From: an uncultured Lachnospiraceae bacterium
GTDB taxonomy: Bacteria > Bacillota > Clostridia > Lachnospirales > Lachnospiraceae
Assembly (NCBI GenBank): GCA_910587935.1
Contig: CAJUNP010000006.1
Span: 1-64,000 of the forward strand
Reading direction: 5' to 3'
DNA: 64,000 bases
In this document: piece by piece, positions 21,418 to 30,256 of the stretch
Layout of the letters: each line of letters begins with the position of its first letter
Numbering within the stretch: the first letter of the stretch is position 1
Notes under the pieces: generated by a model
The model's database searches: none
The model's input: the letters and a program-made list of their open reading frames with translations, nothing else
Told to the model about the DNA's origin: nothing
Position numbers and translations under genes: made by a program

Positions 21418-23808
21418 ATGTTTCAGGTTATCAAAAGAGACGGACAGACGGCAGACTTTGTGTTGACTAAGATTAACGAAGTGATTATGAAAGCGTTTAA
21501 CGCCACACAGATGCAGTATAACAACGATATTGTTGATCTGCTGGCTCTGCGTGTCACGGCCGATTTTCAGGATAAGGTGAAAGACGGGCAGATTCACGTG
21601 GAGGATATTCAGGACAGTGTGGAGAAGATTTTGGAGCAGGCCGGTTATGCGGAGGCAGCCAAGGCTTATATCCTGTATCGTAAGCAGCGTGAAAAAATGC
21701 GTACCATGAAGTCTACCATTTTGGATTACAAAGACGTAGTCAACAGTTATGTCAAGATCGAAGACTGGCGTGTAAAAGAGAATTCTACGGTTACTTATTC
21801 CGTAGGCGGACTGATTCTGAGCAATTCCGGGGCTGTTACGGCCAATTACTGGCTTTCGGAGATTTACGACGAGGAAATTGCGGAAGCGCATCGCAATGCG
21901 GATATACACATTCACGATTTATCCATGCTGACCGGCTACTGCGCCGGATGGTCCTTAAAACAGCTGATTAATGAAGGACTGGGAGGCATAACCGGTAAAA
22001 TCACTTCCGCGCCTGCAAAACACTTGTCAGTGCTTTGCAACCAGATGGTGAATTTCCTGGGGATTATGCAGAATGAATGGGCGGGCGCACAGGCGTTTTC
22101 GTCTTTTGATACGTACCTGGCTCCTTTTGTCAAGGCGGACAATCTTTCTTACAAAGAAGTGAAAAAGTGTATTGAGGCTTTTATTTACGGAGTCAATACA
22201 CCCAGCCGCTGGGGAACCCAGGCGCCTTTTTCCAACATTACGTTAGACTGGACGGTGCCGGATGATCTTGCGGAGCTTCCCGCGATCGTAGGCGGAAAAG
22301 AGATGGAGTTTAAATATAAGGACTGTAAGAAGGAAATGGACATGGTCAATAAAGCTTTTATCGAGACCATGATTGAGGGGGATTCAAACGGACGCGGTTT
22401 CCAGTATCCGATTCCGACCTATTCCATTACCAGGGATTTTGACTGGTCCGACAATGAGAATAACAGACTGTTATTTGAAATGACGGCAAAATACGGGACG
22501 CCGTATTTCTCCAATTATATTAATTCCGATATGCAGCCCAGCGATGTGCGCAGCATGTGCTGTCGTCTGCGTTTGGATTTGAGAGAACTTCGGAAAAAAA
22601 CGGGGGGATTTTTCGGTTCCGGCGAGAGTACGGGAAGCGTAGGCGTGGTTACGGTCAATATGCCGAGGCTTGCGTATCTTTCCGCAAATAAGGATGATTT
22701 TTATGCGCGCCTGAACCATATGATGGATCTTGCGGCCCGTTCCTTAAAAATAAAGAGAGGCGTTATTACAAGGCTGCTGGAAGAAGGACTGTATCCTTAC
22801 ACAAGGAGATATCTGGGAACTTTCGACAATCATTTTTCCACCATTGGCCTGATCGGCATGAACGAAGTAGGATTAAATGCCAACTGGCTCCGGGCGGATA
22901 TGACGGATAAGCGCACTCAGGAATTTACAAAAGAAGTGCTGAATCATATGCGAAGCCGGCTTTCCGATTATCAGGAAAAATACGGAGATCTTTATAATCT
23001 GGAGGCTACCCCGGCGGAGAGCACCACGTACCGCCTTGCCAAGCATGATAAAAAAAGATGGCCCGGTATCCGCACTGCAGGCGCACAGGGAGAGACGCCG
23101 TATTACACCAATTCGTCTCATCTGCCGGTTAATTTTACACAGGATATTTTTGACGCGTTGGATATACAGGATGAATTGCAGACTTTATATACTTCGGGAA
23201 CGGTTTTCCATGCATTTCTGGGAGAAAAGCTTCCTGACTGGAAAGCTGCGGCCAATCTTGTCAAGACCATTGCGGATAATTACAAGCTGCCTTATTATAC
23301 GCTGTCGCCGACTTATTCCATCTGTAAGGAACACGGTTATCTGGCGGGGGAACAGGCGGTATGCCCCCACTGCGGGAATCCTACCGAGATTTATAGCCGT
23401 ATTACCGGTTATTACCGTCCCGTGCAAAATTGGAACGACGGCAAACTGCAGGAATATGCGGACCGTACCGAATACGACATTGCGGGTTCTGTTTTAAAGC
23501 GCCCCGTGAACAGCGTTGTAACGCTTTCCGGTTATGACAGCGGCATGCAGGTAAAAGTAGAAACTCCGGAAAATATGAAATATCTGTTTACTACAAAGAC
23601 GTGTCCTAACTGCAGGATTGCCAAAGAGTTTCTGAAAAATGACAGGTTTGTGTTGATCGATGCGGAAGAAAATATGGAACTGACGGCAAAATACGGAGTT
23701 ATGCAGGCTCCGACCCTGGTAGTGGTAAACGGGGATCAGTATGACAAATATGTAAACGTATCAAATATTAAAAAGTATGTTGACGAGTATACGCCGGTTT
23801 ACGCATAA
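21418..23808 (+). CDS. nrdD: anaerobic (class III) ribonucleoside-triphosphate reductase with C-terminal glutaredoxin-like domain
   Basis: A 796-residue enzyme making deoxynucleotides without oxygen. An N-terminal ATP-cone (VIKRDGQTADF, about 1-95) is followed by the glycyl-radical barrel. A Cys-rich zinc site (CPHC, Cys649/652) and the radical loop RITGYYRPVQNWNDGK (Gly664) are visible. Unlike classical NrdD, which uses formate, the chain continues into a thioredoxin/glutaredoxin-like domain (about 715-796) with redox pair CPNC (Cys729/732) and a cis-Pro motif (QAPTLVVV). That suggests disulfide-driven reduction. AATCGGGGAGGAG precedes ATG. The activase nrdG is not next to it; pyrF follows after 18 bases. 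Confidence 0.93.
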   Translation: MFQVIKRDGQTADFVLTKINEVIMKAFNATQMQYNNDIVDLLALRVTADFQDKVKDGQIHVEDIQDSVEKILEQAGYAEAAKAYILYRKQREKMRTMKSTILDYKDVVNSYVKIEDWRVKENSTVTYSVGGLILSNSGAVTANYWLSEIYDEEIAEAHRNADIHIHDLSMLTGYCAGWSLKQLINEGLGGITGKITSAPAKHLSVLCNQMVNFLGIMQNEWAGAQAFSSFDTYLAPFVKADNLSYKEVKKCIEAFIYGVNTPSRWGTQAPFSNITLDWTVPDDLAELPAIVGGKEMEFKYKDCKKEMDMVNKAFIETMIEGDSNGRGFQYPIPTYSITRDFDWSDNENNRLLFEMTAKYGTPYFSNYINSDMQPSDVRSMCCRLRLDLRELRKKTGGFFGSGESTGSVGVVTVNMPRLAYLSANKDDFYARLNHMMDLAARSLKIKRGVITRLLEEGLYPYTRRYLGTFDNHFSTIGLIGMNEVGLNANWLRADMTDKRTQEFTKEVLNHMRSRLSDYQEKYGDLYNLEATPAESTTYRLAKHDKKRWPGIRTAGAQGETPYYTNSSHLPVNFTQDIFDALDIQDELQTLYTSGTVFHAFLGEKLPDWKAAANLVKTIADNYKLPYYTLSPTYSICKEHGYLAGEQAVCPHCGNPTEIYSRITGYYRPVQNWNDGKLQEYADRTEYDIAGSVLKRPVNSVVTLSGYDSGMQVKVETPENMKYLFTTKTCPNCRIAKEFLKNDRFVLIDAEENMELTAKYGVMQAPTLVVVNGDQYDKYVNVSNIKKYVDEYTPVYA

Positions 23809-23826
23809 AATAGACGAGGTAACGAT

Positions 23827-24762
23827 ATGATTGACAGATTGGTGGAAAAAATTAAGAAAACGCATGCTCCGATTGTAGTAGGCCTTGACCCGTCGCTGAA
23901 ATTTATCCCTTCCGGTATCCGGGAAAAAGCATATGCGGAATTCGGAGAGAATCTTCAGGGAGCTGCAGAGGCCGTATGGCAGTATAACAAGGGAATTGTG
24001 GACGCCGTACAGGATCTGATTCCTGCCGTAAAACCGCAGATTGCCATGTATGAGCAGTTTGGAGTCGAAGGTCTGGCAGTATTTAAAAGAACCGTTGATT
24101 ATTGTAAAGAAAAAGGTCTGGTGGTAATCGGAGACATTAAACGCGGCGATATCGGTTCTACCTCGGAAGCTTATGCAGTGGGACACTTGGGACAGATTCA
24201 GGTCGGCAATACCATGTGCCGCGGCTTTGATGAAGATTTTGTAACCGTTAATCCATATCTTGGTTCTGACGGCGTTGAGCCTTTTATAAAAGTATGCAGA
24301 GAAGAAAAAAAGGGAATTTTTATTCTCGTAAAAACTTCAAATCCCAGCAGCGGAGAATTTCAGGATCAGCGGCTGGCAGACGGTGATATGCGTCCTTTAT
24401 ATGAACAGGTAGGCGAAAAGGTTGCCTGCTGGGGCGAGACCCACATGGGCAGCGAATACAGCTACGTGGGCGCGGTAGTAGGGGCAACCTATCCGGAACA
24501 GGGCAAAATTCTCAGGAAAATAATGCCTAAAGCATTTATACTGGTGCCGGGTTACGGCGCGCAGGGCGGCAAGGGAGCCGATCTGGTACATTTCTTTAAT
24601 GATGACGGTCTGGGCGCCATTGTGAATTCTTCCCGCGGCATCATAGCGGCGTACCAGCAGGAGAAATATGCAAAGTTCGGAGAAGAAAATTATGCGGAGG
24701 CATCACGGGCAGCCGTAGAGGATATGAAGGCGGATATTGAAAGTGCGCTTGCGGCAAGATAA
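23827..24762 (+). CDS. pyrF: orotidine 5'-phosphate decarboxylase
   Basis: A 311-residue enzyme that converts OMP to UMP, the last step of UMP synthesis. GLDPSLKFIP, KPQIAMYEQFG, VIGDIKRGDIGST (catalytic Lys/Asp cluster), FVTVNPYLGSDG and LVPGYGAQGGKG are present. The length and order fit the longer type-2 PyrF group. ATG has GAGG before it. It lies in the nrdD transcript, 18 bases downstream, linking pyrimidine supply with dNTP formation. The partner pyrE is encoded separately at 32811. Confidence 0.93.
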   Translation: MIDRLVEKIKKTHAPIVVGLDPSLKFIPSGIREKAYAEFGENLQGAAEAVWQYNKGIVDAVQDLIPAVKPQIAMYEQFGVEGLAVFKRTVDYCKEKGLVVIGDIKRGDIGSTSEAYAVGHLGQIQVGNTMCRGFDEDFVTVNPYLGSDGVEPFIKVCREEKKGIFILVKTSNPSSGEFQDQRLADGDMRPLYEQVGEKVACWGETHMGSEYSYVGAVVGATYPEQGKILRKIMPKAFILVPGYGAQGGKGADLVHFFNDDGLGAIVNSSRGIIAAYQQEKYAKFGEENYAEASRAAVEDMKADIESALAAR

Positions 24763-24792
24763 AAGGATGTAAAGCTGCGGCAGGGGAATACA

Positions 24793-27700
24793 ATGAACAG
24801 TGTTTACAGGGATATATTCAGGGCCATTCATGAGGGGAAATGGCTTAATATAGAGTACCGTAACAAGGAAGAAAAGATTACAAAATACTGGATAGGAATC
24901 CGGGATTTGAATGTGGCAAAACGTACTTTGGCGGTAGATGGACTGCATCTTAGCCGGTTTACGACGGATTCCTATGAGTATATTTATATCGATTCCATTC
25001 TGTCTTCACAGGTGGTGGAGGGGTCTTTTTGTCCTGTGAATGGAGAACTTGTACGGGATATATATTTGAATCCCCACAAATATAAGACGTTATTTGATCA
25101 TGCAGCCAACTTAAAGATTCTGAATTATCTGGAGATGTGTAACCGTATGGATACGACTCCTTATTATTCGGACTTTGAGTTGGTTCGTTTTTTAGACAGA
25201 GAAAGCTTTAAGGGAGACTGTTATGAATTAACGGCGGAGCAGTTTCGGATGATTGTTAAGAATTTTCAACATAAAATGGAACAAAAAGCAAGGCCGGACG
25301 GGAAGCTTGTAATACAGCAGCTTGGCATGAATGTATTAAGTATTCATACCGGCAAGGGACTCTACGTTCTTGCTTATCGTAAACTCCAGCTGGATGTGAA
25401 ACGCAGAGTCCTGCGTCCCGATGATGAAATTACAATCTGTACGGAATATATCATGGGGGATCTGAAAGAAAACATCCGTAAATATCTGGATGCGGAAGAA
25501 TACGAGCTCTTAAAAGATTTTGAAAAAAATCAGGAAAAGATAAAGGACTGTGTTACAAAACATAACAGGCAGGTTATGGGCGTTGACGATATGCCCTACA
25601 TAATCGGGTTGGGAATGGAAGTGATTCTGGATCTGCACAGGGAATATCAGGCGGTTATAGAACGGTATCATGCGGGAGAATCGACGGTTCCCATCAAAGC
25701 TTTTTTCGGCGATTTAGTGAGTCGGCCTGTGAGGATAAAGGCTTATCCCATTACATTGATTAATCAAAATATCAATCTGGATCAGCTTCTGGCAATTAAT
25801 AACGCCATGAAATATCCGGTTGCCTATATTCAGGGACCGCCGGGAACCGGCAAGACGAATACCATAATCAATACGATCGTAACTGCCTTTTTTAATGAGA
25901 AAACCGTGTTGTTTGCGTCTTATAACAATCATCCGATTAACGGTGTTTTTGAAAAACTTGCCGGTTTGGAATACCGGGGAAATGTAATCCCTTTTCCGGC
26001 CCTCCGCCTTGGAAATGCCCAAAAGGTAAAAGAAGCTATTGCTTACATGAAGGCCCTGCATGAAAGAACAAAAGATCTCACGGTATATGAATCGACTCTG
26101 GATAAGAGAAAAGGCGACCGGGCGGAACGGGCAAAAAAGCTTTCCGGCCTTTTGAAAAGATATGAAGAAGTGCTGGACCTTAAAGAACGCAAAGAAATTT
26201 TGGTTCGGTTAACGGACTATCAGGAACGGTTGAAGGCGTCCCTGGAAATGCTTCCCTTTCAAATGGATTTGAAGGGAAGGCAGTTAAGCCGTGTTGAGGA
26301 GAGGATCAGGGAATCCGGAGAAATTTCCGACCGGGAAGCCATGGCGCTTTTGGACGATGATCTGGAAGAACTGTATAAATATCTTTTTTATACCTCGGCC
26401 CGTTATATTAAAAAACTCGACGACCCCAAGTATAAAGAACTGAAATCCATATTATATGAAGAAGAAGGGGAAGAACAGCTTTCGGACTTTAACCGGTATC
26501 TGAGCGATGCGGGGAACATTAAAAAGCTGCAGAAAATATTTCCGGTTATCATTACCACCTGCATTTCCGCCCATAAGCTGGGAGAACCGAAACCCATGTT
26601 TGATATGGTGATTATAGACGAGGCCAGCCAGTGCAATACGGCGGTATCTTTAGTACCCATTATACGCGGCGAAAATCTGATGCTGGTAGGCGACCCGCAG
26701 CAGTTAAATCCTGTGATCCTGCTGGATGAGCTGGTGAACCAGAAACTTCGGAAAAGATATAATGTGGCGGATGAATATGATTACCGGAAAAATTCTATTT
26801 ATAAAACGTTTCTTTCCTGCGATGCGGTGAGCGACGAAGTACTTCTGCATAATCACTACCGGTGCCATCCGAAGATTATCGGTTTTAATAATCAGAAATA
26901 CTATAACTCCAAGCTTCGTATTCACTCAAAAAGCGAAGAAGAGCATCCGCTGGTATACATAGATGTAAAAAACGGCGGAAGCGAAGTGAAAAATACCGCG
27001 CCCCGGGAGGTTGAAGAAATCGTTCAATTTGCAAAGCTTCATAAGGATAAACGGATCGGTGTTATTACGCCCTTTGTAAACCAGAAGAAAATGATCGAAA
27101 CGGCGCTGAAGAAAGAAGAACTGGAAAATGTGGCCTGCGGAACGGTACATTCCTTTCAGGGAGATGAAAAAGACGTGGTGCTGTTTTCCACTGCCCTTAC
27201 GGATCAGACACAGATGGGAACGTATGAATGGCTGAAAAATAATAAAGAATTGATTAACGTAGCCACTTCGAGGGCAAAGGAGAAGCTGATCGTGCTTTCC
27301 GATTCCCGGAATCTGGCCCGTCTGCACAGCAAAGAAGGCGGGGACGACCTGTTTGAACTGGTGGAATACGTGAAGAAAAACGGGGAATCGAAGGTAACGC
27401 AAAAGCAGGTGAATTCCAGGGCTTTGGGGGTGAAGCCCTTCAGCACCGCCACGGAAGAGGCTTTTTTAAAAAATCTGAACCACGCGCTGGAAAACATATG
27501 GCTGTCGCAAAGTCGGTATGTAATTCATAAAGAAGTGGCTATTTCACAGGTTTTTGCAGATAATATCAGTTACAGCGATTTGTTTTACTCCGGCCGTTTT
27601 GATTTTGTGGTGTATGAGAGACAGGAAGGGCGGGAAATCCCCGTACTGGCTATTGAATTGGACGGTAAGGAACATTTTGAAGAGGAAGTTGTAAAAAACA

Positions 27701-27828
27701 GGGACCGGAAAAAGAATGAGATCTGCAAAGCCCATAATTTACAAATTATTCGGGTGGAAAATTCTTACGCCAGGAGATATAATCATATCAAGGAGATTTT
27801 GATGAATTATTTTTCAGTTCGTCATTAA
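24793..27828 (+). CDS. SF1 helicase with N-terminal WYL-like and C-terminal nuclease-like domains
   Basis: A 1011-residue multidomain protein. Residues about 5-75 look like a WYL sensor fold (LNIEYRN..., WIGIRDLNV, YIYIDSILSS). The centre is an Upf1-type superfamily 1 helicase: Walker A GPPGTGKTNT (Lys354), VIIDEASQ (Asp609, Glu610), GDPQQLNP, NHYRCHPKI, VHSFQGDEKDVV and VATSRAKEKLIVL. A long coiled insert follows Walker A. The C-terminus (about 895-1011) is PD-(D/E)XK-like, DUF2726-type: FDFVV (Asp937) and IELDGKEH (Glu955, Asp957, Lys959). This points to unwinding and cutting nucleic acid under ligand control, possibly defence or repair. CAGGGG precedes ATG; 30 bases after pyrF. Confidence 0.8.
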   Translation: MNSVYRDIFRAIHEGKWLNIEYRNKEEKITKYWIGIRDLNVAKRTLAVDGLHLSRFTTDSYEYIYIDSILSSQVVEGSFCPVNGELVRDIYLNPHKYKTLFDHAANLKILNYLEMCNRMDTTPYYSDFELVRFLDRESFKGDCYELTAEQFRMIVKNFQHKMEQKARPDGKLVIQQLGMNVLSIHTGKGLYVLAYRKLQLDVKRRVLRPDDEITICTEYIMGDLKENIRKYLDAEEYELLKDFEKNQEKIKDCVTKHNRQVMGVDDMPYIIGLGMEVILDLHREYQAVIERYHAGESTVPIKAFFGDLVSRPVRIKAYPITLINQNINLDQLLAINNAMKYPVAYIQGPPGTGKTNTIINTIVTAFFNEKTVLFASYNNHPINGVFEKLAGLEYRGNVIPFPALRLGNAQKVKEAIAYMKALHERTKDLTVYESTLDKRKGDRAERAKKLSGLLKRYEEVLDLKERKEILVRLTDYQERLKASLEMLPFQMDLKGRQLSRVEERIRESGEISDREAMALLDDDLEELYKYLFYTSARYIKKLDDPKYKELKSILYEEEGEEQLSDFNRYLSDAGNIKKLQKIFPVIITTCISAHKLGEPKPMFDMVIIDEASQCNTAVSLVPIIRGENLMLVGDPQQLNPVILLDELVNQKLRKRYNVADEYDYRKNSIYKTFLSCDAVSDEVLLHNHYRCHPKIIGFNNQKYYNSKLRIHSKSEEEHPLVYIDVKNGGSEVKNTAPREVEEIVQFAKLHKDKRIGVITPFVNQKKMIETALKKEELENVACGTVHSFQGDEKDVVLFSTALTDQTQMGTYEWLKNNKELINVATSRAKEKLIVLSDSRNLARLHSKEGGDDLFELVEYVKKNGESKVTQKQVNSRALGVKPFSTATEEAFLKNLNHALENIWLSQSRYVIHKEVAISQVFADNISYSDLFYSGRFDFVVYERQEGREIPVLAIELDGKEHFEEEVVKNRDRKKNEICKAHNLQIIRVENSYARRYNHIKEILMNYFSVRH

Positions 27829-27858
27829 AATCATCAATATTAAGGAGGTATTTATACG

Positions 27859-28608
27859 ATGGAGTTATTAAAAGGAAAGACCGCCATGGTGACCGGCGGC
27901 ACCAGAGGAATCGGTTACGCAATTGTAAAGGTGTATCTGGAAAACGGAGCTTCCGTCGCTTTATGCGGTTCCAGACAGGAGACGGTAGATAAAGCCCTGG
28001 CAAAGTTAAAAGAGGAGAATCCGGATTACAAAGTAATCGGCCTGTGCCCGGATCTTGGAAACCCGGAGGAAGTGCAAAAGGCAGTGGGGACGGTAAAAGA
28101 GACCTTTGGCAGTCTGGATATTCTGGTGAATAATGCGGGGATTTCCGCCAGGGACGGATTGTATGATTACAATCCCGATGATTTTGCCAAAATTATGAAT
28201 CTGAATGTAAACGCCGTTTTCAATTGCGCCCAGGCGGCTGCCAAAATTATGAAAGAACAGGGCGGCGGGGTGATTTTAAATACCAGTTCCATGGTAAGCA
28301 TTTACGGCCAGCCGGCAGGCGTTGGCTATCCCGCATCGAAATTTGCCGTAAACGGTCTGACCAAATCTCTGGCGAGAGAACTGGGCAGAGACAATATCCG
28401 CGTCAACGCCGTAGCGCCAGGCGTAACCAGAACCGATATGGTTGCAGCTCTGCCGGATGAGGTGATTAAACCTCTGATCGCCACCATTCCCCTGGGAAGA
28501 GTGGGAGAACCGGAAGACGTTGCCAATGCGTTCCTGTACCTGGCAAGCGATCTTGCAAGTTATGTAACAGGTGTTATACTATCGGTTGACGGAGCGGCAA
28601 GAAGTTAA
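27859..28608 (+). CDS. SDR-family oxidoreductase (FabG-like)
   Basis: A 249-residue short-chain dehydrogenase. The nucleotide-binding TGGTRGIG, NNAG, catalytic Ser/Tyr/Lys (SSMVSIYG..., YPASKFAV) and a C-terminal ending SVDGAARS are all typical. It reduces a keto group with NAD(P)H. Resemblance to 3-oxoacyl-ACP reductase is general, and no other fatty-acid gene is nearby, so the substrate is open. AAGGAGG precedes ATG. A hairpin terminator follows. Confidence 0.85.
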   Translation: MELLKGKTAMVTGGTRGIGYAIVKVYLENGASVALCGSRQETVDKALAKLKEENPDYKVIGLCPDLGNPEEVQKAVGTVKETFGSLDILVNNAGISARDGLYDYNPDDFAKIMNLNVNAVFNCAQAAAKIMKEQGGGVILNTSSMVSIYGQPAGVGYPASKFAVNGLTKSLARELGRDNIRVNAVAPGVTRTDMVAALPDEVIKPLIATIPLGRVGEPEDVANAFLYLASDLASYVTGVILSVDGAARS

Positions 28609-28614
28609 AAATAA

Positions 28615-28656
28615 AGCCACGGCATATACAAAGAAAGTACATGCTGTGGCTGTTTC
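28615..28656. terminator. hairpin between convergent SDR and Rrf2 genes
   Basis: AGCCACGGCATATAC (28615-28629) pairs, with two wobble positions, to GTACATGCTGTGGCT (28637-28651) and is followed by GTTTCT. It probably ends the SDR transcript and may serve both directions. Confidence 0.65.
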
Positions 28657-29069
28657 TATAAGCTTTGCTTTTCCATAACAAGGTCTGCCAGCGTAATATT
28701 AAAAAAGAAATGGCGGACCATTTGATCGAACCGTTCCCACATGGGAAGCGTAGGGCAATGTTCCTTCCGCGTACACGGTTCCGCGTCCGTCTGCAGGCAT
28801 GCGACGACTGCCAGCGTTCCCTCCGTTATTTCAAGAATTTCCCCGACGGTATACGCTTCCGGTTTCCGCGTAAGCTTATATCCGCCACCTTTTCCGCGCA
28901 GTCCCTTCAAAAGCTTTTGCGCGACAAGAGTCTTTAAAATAATTTCAAGATATTTTTTGGAAATCCCCTGTCTGTTTGCAATTTCATCCAAAGGAATATA
29001 ATTTTCTCTCCCCTGCGCTGCAAGATCAATCATCACCCGCAGAGCATACCGGCCTTTTGTCGAAATCAT
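28656..29069 (-). CDS. Rrf2-family regulator with Fe-S-type cysteines (IscR/CymR-like)
   Basis: A 137-residue winged-helix repressor. The N-terminal ISTKGRYALRVMIDLA and ISKKYLEIILKTL are Rrf2 hallmarks. Three cysteines (Cys91, Cys99, Cys105) lie where IscR holds its [2Fe-2S] cluster, so iron-sulfur or cysteine status is likely sensed. ATG at 29069 follows a perfect AGGAGG (read leftward); a longer start is rejected. It is divergent from cysK-iscS-iscU, and a 17-bp inverted repeat covers the cysK -35 box. IscR versus CymR identity is not settled. Confidence 0.85.
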   Translation of the reverse strand: MISTKGRYALRVMIDLAAQGRENYIPLDEIANRQGISKKYLEIILKTLVAQKLLKGLRGKGGGYKLTRKPEAYTVGEILEITEGTLAVVACLQTDAEPCTRKEHCPTLPMWERFDQMVRHFFFNITLADLVMEKQSL

Positions 29070-29130
29070 GCCGCCTCCTAATTCCGATAACAATCCAAAG
29101 TTCAAAAGTTTATGCCTTTTTATAAAACCT

Positions 29131-29160
29131 ATTATAATACAGGGTAAAAAGGTAATGCAA
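29131..29160 (-). promoter_or_regulatory. promoter of the Rrf2 gene
   Basis: On the minus strand TTGCAT (29160-29155), 18-base spacer, TATAAT (29136-29131). The -10 lies in an imperfect CCT...AGG repeat (29129-29144) like that at the cysK promoter, so autoregulation is plausible. Confidence 0.5.
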
Positions 29161-29185
29161 CTGTTTTGTAAAAATTACCTATATT

Positions 29186-29202
29186 CCTATTGACAAAGTA
29201 GG
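29186..29202. promoter_or_regulatory. Rrf2-type operator over the cysK -35 box
   Basis: CCTA (29186-29189) and TAGG (29199-29202) form an inverted repeat with TTGACA in its centre. A repressor bound here would block RNA polymerase. Assignment to the divergent Rrf2 protein is inferred from position. Confidence 0.55.
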
Positions 29203-29218
29203 TTATTAGAATTATTAT
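29190..29218 (+). promoter_or_regulatory. cysK-iscS-iscU sigma-A promoter
   Basis: TTGACA (29190-29195), 17-base spacer, TATTAT (29213-29218). The leader that follows contains an 8-bp inverted repeat, TTATAACA (29238-29245) and TGTTATAA (29260-29267). Confidence 0.75.
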
Positions 29219-29298
29219 ATGTCTAGAAATTGAAACTTTATAACATTCAGGACAGATATTGTTATAATGCCTCCCAACAGAAAGGAGTCTTTCTCACC

Positions 29299-30231
29299 AT
29301 GTCAAGTATTTTTACCTCTGCCGATCAACTAATCGGAAAAACGCCTCTTTTGGAGCTGACACAAATAGAAAATGAATGGAATCTGAAAGCCAGGATTCTG
29401 GCCAAACTGGAGTATCTGAACCCGGCGGGTTCCGTGAAAGACCGCGTCGCAAAAGCGATGCTTGATGATGCAAAGAATCAAGGGATATTAAAAGAAAATT
29501 CCGTTATTATTGAACCGACCTCCGGCAATACGGGGATTGGACTGGCAGCGGTAGCAGCGGCGAGAGGATATCGAATCATGATTGTCATGCCGGAAACCAT
29601 GTCTGTAGAACGGCGTCAGCTGATGAAAGCTTATGGCGCGGAACTTGTTCTGACAGAAGGAAGCAAAGGCATGAAAGGAGCCATAGCCAAAGCGGAAGAG
29701 CTGGCACGGGAAATTCCGAACAGCTTTATCCCCGGACAGTTTGTGAATCCGGCCAATCCCAATGCACATTATGAACATACCGGCCCGGAAATCTATGCGG
29801 ATACGGACGGGCAGGTTGACATTTTTGTGGCAGGTGTCGGAACCGGCGGCACGATTACCGGCACGGGAAAGTACCTGAAAGAAAAAAATCCCGCCGTTCG
29901 GATCATTGCCGTGGAGCCTGCATCCTCCGCCGTATTATCAACCGGCACGGCCGGCGCGCATAAGATTCAGGGTATCGGCGCCGGGTTTGTTCCGGAAATT
30001 TTGAATACGGAAATTTATGATGAAATATTTCCCGTTTCCGATGCGGATGCGTTTGCCATGGGCAGGCAAATCGGAAGAAAAGAGGGCGTTCTTGTAGGGA
30101 TTTCTTCCGGCGCTGCGGTGTTTGCGGCGGTTGAAATTGCGAAGAGACCTGAAAATGAGGGAAAGACCATTGTCGTGCTGCTTCCGGATACGGGAGACAG
30201 GTATTTGTCTACGCCGATGTTTGCGGAATAA
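29299..30231 (+). CDS. cysK: cysteine synthase (O-acetylserine sulfhydrylase)
   Basis: A 310-residue PLP enzyme making cysteine from O-acetylserine and sulfide. The PLP lysine is Lys47 in PAGSVKDRVA. EPTSGNTGIGLA, the phosphate-binding GTGGTITGTG and the C-terminal PDTGDRYLST are all present. ATG at 29299 has AAAGGAG 11 bases before it; the upstream ATG at 29230 is rejected. It heads an operon with cysteine desulfurase and scaffold genes, so newly made cysteine can feed Fe-S assembly. No serine acetyltransferase (cysE) is in the window. Confidence 0.93.
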   Translation: MSSIFTSADQLIGKTPLLELTQIENEWNLKARILAKLEYLNPAGSVKDRVAKAMLDDAKNQGILKENSVIIEPTSGNTGIGLAAVAAARGYRIMIVMPETMSVERRQLMKAYGAELVLTEGSKGMKGAIAKAEELAREIPNSFIPGQFVNPANPNAHYEHTGPEIYADTDGQVDIFVAGVGTGGTITGTGKYLKEKNPAVRIIAVEPASSAVLSTGTAGAHKIQGIGAGFVPEILNTEIYDEIFPVSDADAFAMGRQIGRKEGVLVGISSGAAVFAAVEIAKRPENEGKTIVVLLPDTGDRYLSTPMFAE

Positions 30232-30256
30232 TATAGAAAGAAGAGGAAATTTTACC

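Noticed and set aside
30122..30256. N-terminal extension of the cysteine desulfurase
   Set aside because: It lies within cysK in another frame; family members begin at the MIYADHAATTK start with a ribosome site at 30243.
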